A stretch of DNA of 8,496 bases from Chthoniobacter sp. (lineage in GTDB: Bacteria > Verrucomicrobiota > Verrucomicrobiia > Chthoniobacterales > Chthoniobacteraceae): positions 1 to 8,496 of the forward strand of contig JANXSB010000305.1 of assembly GCA_025352865.1 (NCBI GenBank), given 5' to 3'. The notes beneath the pieces were generated by a model. The model ran no database searches. It saw only the letters and a list, made by a program, of their open reading frames with translations, and was not told the origin of the DNA. Both the position numbers and the translations under genes were made by a program. Positions 4,655 through 8,496 of this stretch are shown piece by piece (the first letter of the stretch is position 1; each line of letters starts with the position of its first letter).

Positions 4655-6493
4655 ATGGGATTTTCCGCACTACGCTCACCGCAGTCGCAATTCAAGCAGG
4701 GCAAAGTCTCGGGCGGCACTGCGTGGACTCAAACACTCACCGAAACCGTCACTTTTTCGGACGTTCTTTTACGCACTCCGGGCAAGACGCTCCTCGATAC
4801 AATCACCCTCTCCGATGTGCTTATACGGCAGACGGTGAAAGTGCTGGCAGACACCATCACTCTCACCGAGACGCTCACTAAGATACAGGGCAAGGTCCTC
4901 ACCGACACGATAACTTTCAGCGACTCACTTGTGCGGCTTGCGGGCAAGGTGTTCGCGGAATTAATCACGCTCTCCGATACCCTCACGAAGCTCACGAGCC
5001 GCACGTTCGCAGAGACCGTGACTTTTTCCGATACGCTGCTCAAGAGCATATCTCGTACATTTTTGGAGACCATCACTTTGAGCGACACACTACTCAAAAG
5101 CATCTCGAGGACGTTCACCGAGACCATCACGTTGTCGGATACTCTCCTCAAGCAAGCGGGCAAAGTATTCACCGAGACCATCACCCACAGCGATACTCTC
5201 ACGAGACTCTTGACCCACTTTGTGACACTTTCCGACACCATCACGCTCTCCGATACACTCACCCGAGTCATCGGCAAGTTTTTCAATGAGACCGTGACGC
5301 TCTCCGATGTATTGACCCGCATGTCGAGCAAAACATTCGCGGAGACACTTACCTTTTCCGATACGCTGGCAAAGCAGCTTTCACGTACGCTCACGGAGAC
5401 AGTGACGCTCACCGATACGTTCACCAAGTTCGTGCAGCATTTCCTCACCTTGAGCGACACCATCACGCTATCCGACGTGCTGCTCCGCACGCCTGCAAAG
5501 GTATTTTCGGAGACTATAACCCTCACCGATTCACTTGTGCGGCAGAGTACAAAGGTCCTATCGGAAACCATCACACTCACGGACTCACTGCTCAAATCTA
5601 TCAGCCGCACATTTTCCGAGGTCATCACGTTCACCGACTCGCTCGTTGCGAACAAGGTCACCATCAAAATCCTCACCGAGACCATCACACTCTCGGATAC
5701 GTTGTCGAAGCAGACGACAAAACTACTGACTGAAACCGTGACTTTGACCGATACCTTGATCAAGCAACTCTCGAGATCGTTCTCGGAAACGCTTACATTT
5801 ACCGACACGCTTTTGAAACAGCTCGGGCGGTCTTTCTCGGAAACGATCACGCTTTCAGATGTGCTCTTGCATACACCAGTCAAGATTTTCAGCGAGACAA
5901 TCACGCTGACTGATACTCTCGCAAAGCAAACGAGTCGCACTCTTTCGGAGACAATTATTTTCACGGATACATTGATCCGGCAGCTCGCTCGCACCTTGAG
6001 CGAAACCGTCACGTTTACGGACTCCCTAGCTCGTCAAATTGGCCGTACGCTCACCGAAACGGTTACTTTGAGCGATACCCTATCCAAGCAGGCAAACAAG
6101 CTCTTGAGCGAAACTGTGACGTTCAGCGACGTGTTTTTGAGGCAGCTTTCCCGCCTATTCACGGAAACGGTCACTTTTACCGATACTTTCACCCGGAGGG
6201 TCAGCAGGTCATTCCTCGAAACTCTCACATTTTCGGACACGCTCATAAAGGCGACGCTCAAAGTGTTCACAGAAACGATCACGTTTTCGGACATTTTCAC
6301 TCTCATCAAACAAGGGTTTGCATCGGTGCGCAAAGGTGTGCTGGTTCTCACTACTCTCGCAAATAACTTTGTGCTAAAATTATCAGGACGAGGAAACACA
6401 TCGACCATGCCGACAACGGAGTTGCAAGCGACTCTCAAAAACACGGTCAATAAAAATGTTCTCCCTAACAAAGACAACAAAACAATTCTATGA
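4655..6493 (+). CDS. Long repetitive fibre-like protein (29 x 18-residue Thr/Ser/Asp units)
   Basis: The 612-residue product has three parts. An N-terminal segment (1-25) is followed by 29 tandem units of an 18-residue motif (26-553). The tail (554-612) contains hydrophobic strands (VRKGVLVLTTLANNFVLKL) and a Lys/Asn-rich end. The unit reads roughly (K/R)-(V/T/L)-(F/L)-x-E-T-(I/V)-T-(L/F)-(S/T)-D-(T/V/S)-L-x-(K/R)-x-x-x. Three units are lengthened to 20 residues. Similar TETITLSDTL-type repeats occur in large surface proteins of uncultured microbes and archaea, with unknown function. The strand pattern suggests an elongated beta shaft, as in trimeric fibres, but this is inference. The gene lies right after the LamG gene and overlaps the next one by 4 bases (ATGA, 6490-6493). 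It may supply a stalk for a lectin-type head. No Shine-Dalgarno sequence is present; a -10-like box sits 7 bases before the ATG. Confidence 0.75.
   Translation: MGFSALRSPQSQFKQGKVSGGTAWTQTLTETVTFSDVLLRTPGKTLLDTITLSDVLIRQTVKVLADTITLTETLTKIQGKVLTDTITFSDSLVRLAGKVFAELITLSDTLTKLTSRTFAETVTFSDTLLKSISRTFLETITLSDTLLKSISRTFTETITLSDTLLKQAGKVFTETITHSDTLTRLLTHFVTLSDTITLSDTLTRVIGKFFNETVTLSDVLTRMSSKTFAETLTFSDTLAKQLSRTLTETVTLTDTFTKFVQHFLTLSDTITLSDVLLRTPAKVFSETITLTDSLVRQSTKVLSETITLTDSLLKSISRTFSEVITFTDSLVANKVTIKILTETITLSDTLSKQTTKLLTETVTLTDTLIKQLSRSFSETLTFTDTLLKQLGRSFSETITLSDVLLHTPVKIFSETITLTDTLAKQTSRTLSETIIFTDTLIRQLARTLSETVTFTDSLARQIGRTLTETVTLSDTLSKQANKLLSETVTFSDVFLRQLSRLFTETVTFTDTFTRRVSRSFLETLTFSDTLIKATLKVFTETITFSDIFTLIKQGFASVRKGVLVLTTLANNFVLKLSGRGNTSTMPTTELQATLKNTVNKNVLPNKDNKTIL
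4730..6313 (+). repeat. 54-bp tandem repeat array, 29 units, coding
   Basis: The array encodes 29 in-frame units of 18 residues. Units 10, 14 and 17 are 20 residues long, so the total is 528 residues. The protein motif is strongly kept, but the DNA of neighbouring units differs by many synonymous changes: the ET-(I/V)-T core is written with different Glu, Thr, Ile/Val and Leu/Phe codons from unit to unit. The copies are therefore old or under selection for protein sequence, not a recent slippage expansion. Units 6 and 7 are near-identical in protein (ending DTLLKSIS) but still differ at third positions. Confidence 0.85.
6372..6380 (+). promoter_or_regulatory. Extended -10-like box inside the 3' end of the fibre gene
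   Basis: TG-C-TAAAAT, the same nonamer as at 2254 and 7952, lies in the coding sequence of the C-terminal tail of the repeat protein, 109 bases before the connector start at 6490 and 26 bases before an in-frame ATG at 6407. It could drive the connector genes separately from the decoration genes, or an N-terminally truncated product of 28 residues from 6407. No clear -35 is visible. Confidence 0.4.
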
Positions 6494-7416
6494 AAATACT
6501 TCTAGCACCCACAGAGGATTTTATAAAACTACAGAAAGCGCAGCTCACTCTTGACGTTGCAGCAGGCTCGAGCGTTGTCTTGACGGTCATCAATGCGGAT
6601 GGCTTTAAAGTCAACGATTTTATCGTGGTCGGATACGAGGGATCAGAGCTCGCGGAGTTGTGCAAGATTACGGCAGTCGGCGCGACATCGATGACGGTGC
6701 AGACGCTTGTGCTTGGCCACAAAGCGGATGAGCCGATCACAAAGTATCGTTTCAATCAGCGCAAATTCTACGGAGCAACTTCATCGACCGGATCATATAC
6801 CGAGCTCACAGGTTCGGGGTCACCGATCACGATACAGGTCGGAGATCCACAGGGTACGTACTGCGAATACATCGGCATCGAGGGGTACACATATTTCAAG
6901 TCGACATATTTCAATTCTCAATCATCCGAGGAAACTGCGATCGGAGATGCGTTTGCGGTTCAGGCAGACGAGTCGACACGATACACTTCGCTCTACTCCA
7001 TCAAAAAACAAGCGGGACTGACTCGCAATCCTTTCATCAATGACGGGCTGGTCGAGACATATCGCAAGCGCGCAGAAAATGAGATTAATTCATATCTCAT
7101 GACTCGCTACACATTGCCACTTACAAATTCAACCGGAGGGCTTGAGGTCCCGGCGATCGTGGAAAACTGCGCGACACTTCTCGCGGCGGGCTACATGGAT
7201 TATCAGGAGTTCGGCAAAGATGGCGAGGGGATCAAGTGGCTTGGTGAGGCTCGGTCGATCATCAATGCAATCAAGAACGGCACACAGCGCTTGATCGGGC
7301 TCGACTATCAAGAGATGGCTTTCGTGAGCAGTTCGAACCAAGTGCAGAGCTACCCGGATACTACCGACAACACCAACGGGCCTGACCGTAAATTTACGAT
7401 GCGGCAGCGCTTCTAG
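6490..7416 (+). CDS. Head-tail connector (DUF1320/gp36-like) with N-terminal beta-rich extension
   Basis: The 308-residue protein has two parts. Residues 165-270 look like the small helical head-tail connector proteins of siphophages and Mu-like phages (DUF1320/gp6 type). There is a helix around YTSLYSIKKQAGL, then INDGLVETYRKRAENEINSYLMTRYTLPL (184-211). The conserved VPAIVENCATLLAAGYMDYQ (220-239) follows, and then LGEARSIINAIKNGTQ (251-266). Residues 20-90 form a beta-rich part with GFKVNDFIVVGYEGSELAEL (38-57), a pattern (...GF-x-x-GD-x-(I/V)-x-(I/V)-x-x-E-x-(A/E)E...) seen in phage proteins of the same neighbourhood. The connector forms the ring between portal and tail. The start overlaps the preceding stop (ATGA). 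Asp codons are 9 GAT and 6 GAC, unlike the upstream block. No Shine-Dalgarno sequence is seen. Confidence 0.75.
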   Translation: MKILLAPTEDFIKLQKAQLTLDVAAGSSVVLTVINADGFKVNDFIVVGYEGSELAELCKITAVGATSMTVQTLVLGHKADEPITKYRFNQRKFYGATSSTGSYTELTGSGSPITIQVGDPQGTYCEYIGIEGYTYFKSTYFNSQSSEETAIGDAFAVQADESTRYTSLYSIKKQAGLTRNPFINDGLVETYRKRAENEINSYLMTRYTLPLTNSTGGLEVPAIVENCATLLAAGYMDYQEFGKDGEGIKWLGEARSIINAIKNGTQRLIGLDYQEMAFVSSSNQVQSYPDTTDNTNGPDRKFTMRQRF

Positions 7417-7423
7417 AAACACC

Positions 7424-7888
7424 ATGGCAGAGGCATTCAATATTTCGTGGATGATCGAGGGAGAAAAGCAGATCAGTCGTAATCTGCTCCTCCTTGCATC
7501 GCGGGTAAAAGACTGGACTCCGGCATTTGCGGAAACAGCGTACTCTCTCAAGTCGATATTTTCTAAAGAGGTCTTTGATACCGAGGGTGCTGCGATCAAT
7601 GAGCGATGGGCACCGCTTTCAAAAGCATACGCCTACCGCAAGGCGCAAAAGTATCCCGGCAAAGGGATACTCGAGGCGACGGGTCGCATGCGCAATGGGT
7701 TCATGACGCTCTATCGGCCGGATATGGCGGCGGTGTGGAACGATGTGCAGTATTTCAAGTACCACCAGAGCAATCAAGCAAGAAGCAGTAACTTACCCCG
7801 CCGTGTAGTTATGAAACTCGCACAATCTCAAAGAGAAATGGTTGTCAAGATCTTCCACTCCTACTTTTCTTCGGTCGTTAACGGATGA
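7424..7888 (+). CDS. Phage virion morphogenesis / tail completion protein (Mu gpG-like)
   Basis: The 154-residue protein matches the virion morphogenesis (tail completion) family by its ordered landmarks. A helical N-terminus (15-50) leads to a segment with RWAPLSKAYAYRKAQK (61-76), equivalent to the family's 'W-x-PLs-x-x-Y-x-x-rK'. GILEATGRMRNGF (81-93) equals 'iLx-TGxLr-x-s(f)'. VWNDVQYFKYHQSN (104-117) equals 'vgn-x-v-Y-x-x-yHQ-x-g', and NLPRRVVM (123-130) equals 'x-lPaR-x-f-l'. It ends in a helix (132-150). These proteins cap or trim the tail end or neck for joining to the head. Neighbours are the connector (7 bases upstream) and the tail-terminator-like gene, which fits standard phage order. 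The start is ACACC-ATGG, with no Shine-Dalgarno sequence. Asp codons are 3 GAT and 1 GAC. Confidence 0.8.
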   Translation: MAEAFNISWMIEGEKQISRNLLLLASRVKDWTPAFAETAYSLKSIFSKEVFDTEGAAINERWAPLSKAYAYRKAQKYPGKGILEATGRMRNGFMTLYRPDMAAVWNDVQYFKYHQSNQARSSNLPRRVVMKLAQSQREMVVKIFHSYFSSVVNG

Positions 7889-7889
7889 T

Positions 7890-7914
7890 GTGTTTATGAT
7901 CTCAGAGAAAACAC
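7890..7914 (+). other. Intergenic hairpin after the tail-completion gene
   Basis: GTGTTT (7890-7895) pairs with AAACAC (7909-7914). A 4-base bulge ATGA and an inner stem TCT (7900-7902) with AGA (7906-7908) close a 3-base loop. It begins one base after the stop codon, in the 81-base gap. No T-run follows, so an intrinsic terminator is not supported; RNA processing or insulation is possible. Confidence 0.3.
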
Positions 7915-7951
7915 GCAGTCACAAGAAAACAGAAACTTACGGCAATAACCG

Positions 7952-7960
7952 TGCTAAAAT
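7952..7960 (+). promoter_or_regulatory. Extended -10-like box in front of the gene at 7970
   Basis: TG-C-TAAAAT lies in the only long gap after 841 and 9 bases before the ATG at 7970, the same spacing as at 2254/2272. A normal start site would give a leader of about 2-4 bases. It follows a short inverted pair (ACGG 7939-7942 with CCGT 7949-7952). No recognisable -35 hexamer lies 16-18 bases upstream. Its intergenic placement makes it the best promoter candidate in the window. Confidence 0.5.
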
Positions 7961-7969
7961 GAAGTAACC

Positions 7970-8470
7970 ATGCCTCCATCAGAATACATTGATCCAATAA
8001 TGAAAAAATATGGTGATCTTGTCGCATCAAATACGGATCGCTTCAAGCGTATTTATTATGGTGATCCGATACGCATCGGAGTGTCAGAGCTTCCGGCACT
8101 TGTTATTGCAAAGGTCGAAACACTGGTCGCAAACCACACCAACGTCGAGGACACGCACGCAGTACGCATGTCAATGACCGTGGTGACGGATGTGCGAGAT
8201 ACCATCAATGAGGACAAGACGATGGTGCGGGGGGTAAACGACCTGTATAATCTCATGGAGGGACGGGATGCTTCGTACAAGTTACTCACCAACTCCTTGC
8301 TTTACATACTTCGCCACAATGTAGAGCTTGACATCGCCCTCAACCTACGCACCGATCTTTCTACGATGACCAGAGTCAGCTACGGCATGACGATGGATAA
8401 GCGAAAAGAGAACGCGTGGTCGATCGAGGGGACAGTCGAGTTCGTGGCACACTTTATTCAAGTGAGATAA
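7970..8470 (+). CDS. Tail-terminator-like / neck protein
   Basis: The 166-residue protein sits where tail-terminator genes usually lie, between the tail-completion protein and the presumed major tail protein. A helix opens the protein (5-20). YYGDPIRIGVSELPALVIAKVET (29-51) matches the 'fyGdP-x-x-ip-x-s-lPaiiV' opening common in this class. A strand-rich segment with AVRMSMTVVTDVRDT (64-78), helices around NDLYNLMEGRD (90-100) and NSLLYILRHN (108-117), and a final strand pair (VSYGMTMD and WSIEGTVEFVAHF) complete an alpha/beta domain of suitable size. In other siphophages such a protein closes the tail tube. Assignment rests on order and overall pattern, not a sure motif. No Shine-Dalgarno sequence is present; a -10-like box lies 9 bases before the ATG. 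Asp codons are 9 GAT and 4 GAC. Confidence 0.6.
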   Translation: MPPSEYIDPIMKKYGDLVASNTDRFKRIYYGDPIRIGVSELPALVIAKVETLVANHTNVEDTHAVRMSMTVVTDVRDTINEDKTMVRGVNDLYNLMEGRDASYKLLTNSLLYILRHNVELDIALNLRTDLSTMTRVSYGMTMDKRKENAWSIEGTVEFVAHFIQVR

Positions 8471-8481
8471 CAAAAAACACC

Positions 8482-8496
8482 ATGTCAGAAAAAAAT
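8482..8496 (+). CDS. Start of next gene, likely major tail protein (3' end outside window)
   Basis: Five codons (MSEKN) begin in the context ACACC-ATG, identical to other starts here, 11 bases after the previous stop. Position after the terminator-like gene is where siphophages usually carry the major tail tube gene, but five residues cannot prove it. Confidence 0.4.

Noticed and set aside
4096..4881. A 261-codon plus-strand frame overlapping the LamG and fibre genes
   Set aside because: The translation is Arg/His/Pro-rich, typical of an out-of-frame reading of GC-rich coding DNA, and the LamG and fibre frames explain the region.
4729..6012. A 427-codon open frame on the minus strand across the repeat array
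   Set aside because: It is the mirror of the 54-bp coding repeat: the periodic sequence lacks stops in this frame, the predicted protein is only Val/Ser-rich repeats, and no start context like those of the real genes precedes it.
4730..6313. CRISPR-like or recent satellite DNA array
   Set aside because: There are no spacers, the unit is an exact multiple of three, and copies differ mainly at synonymous sites, so it is a coding protein repeat.
3836..6493. Diversity-generating retroelement target or template
   Set aside because: No reverse transcriptase, no variable/template repeat pair with adenine-specific changes and no C-type lectin variable region are visible; the LamG fold is not the usual target.

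Overview
The window is a stretch of the structural (virion) gene module of a tailed phage or prophage. All genes lie on the plus strand and are tightly packed. It opens inside a major capsid protein gene and closes at the first codons of a gene whose position suggests the major tail protein. No host gene, integrase, lysis gene, tRNA gene or insertion sequence is visible. The host cannot be read from the sequence. Two traits are unusual. No start codon is preceded by a Shine-Dalgarno sequence, and half of the starts share the context CACC-ATG. Several starts also lie only 5-9 bases behind an extended -10-like box (TGCTAAAAT). These traits would fit a lineage that relies on leaderless or SD-independent initiation, and Patescibacteria (CPR) is one candidate. 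That is inference. TGA is used as a stop twice, so the Gracilibacteria-type recoding of TGA is not in play.

Layout. Positions 3-764 hold the C-terminal 253 residues of an HK97-fold-like major capsid protein. A 76-base gap follows and can fold into a tRNA-like three-way junction (773-822). From 841 to 4636 come seven small to medium genes. They encode a capsid-adjacent structural protein, a two-domain linker protein with an internal duplication, a beta-rich virion protein, a small beta/helical protein, two beta-rich virion proteins and a LamG (concanavalin-like lectin) protein. From 4655 to 6493 lies a 612-residue protein made almost wholly of 29 copies of an 18-residue Thr/Ser/Asp-rich unit, probably a fibrous shaft. 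The canonical neck and tail genes resume at 6490 with a DUF1320-like head-tail connector carrying a beta-rich N-terminal extension. A Mu gpG-like tail-completion protein follows at 7424 and a tail-terminator-like protein at 7970.

How it fits together. In most siphophages the connector genes directly follow the capsid and decoration genes, and fibres and lectin-like adhesins sit after the tape measure. Here a block of more than 5 kb of surface-type proteins, including the lectin-fold protein and the long repetitive fibre, is placed between capsid and connector. This suggests that these proteins decorate the head or neck. Asp codon choice also changes sharply across this block: the LamG gene uses GAC 11 times and GAT never, while the connector, completion and terminator genes prefer GAT. 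The two parts therefore probably have different histories. The most noteworthy items are the near-leaderless promoter/start architecture, the structured RNA after the capsid gene, and the 18-residue repeat fibre next to a lectin-fold protein.
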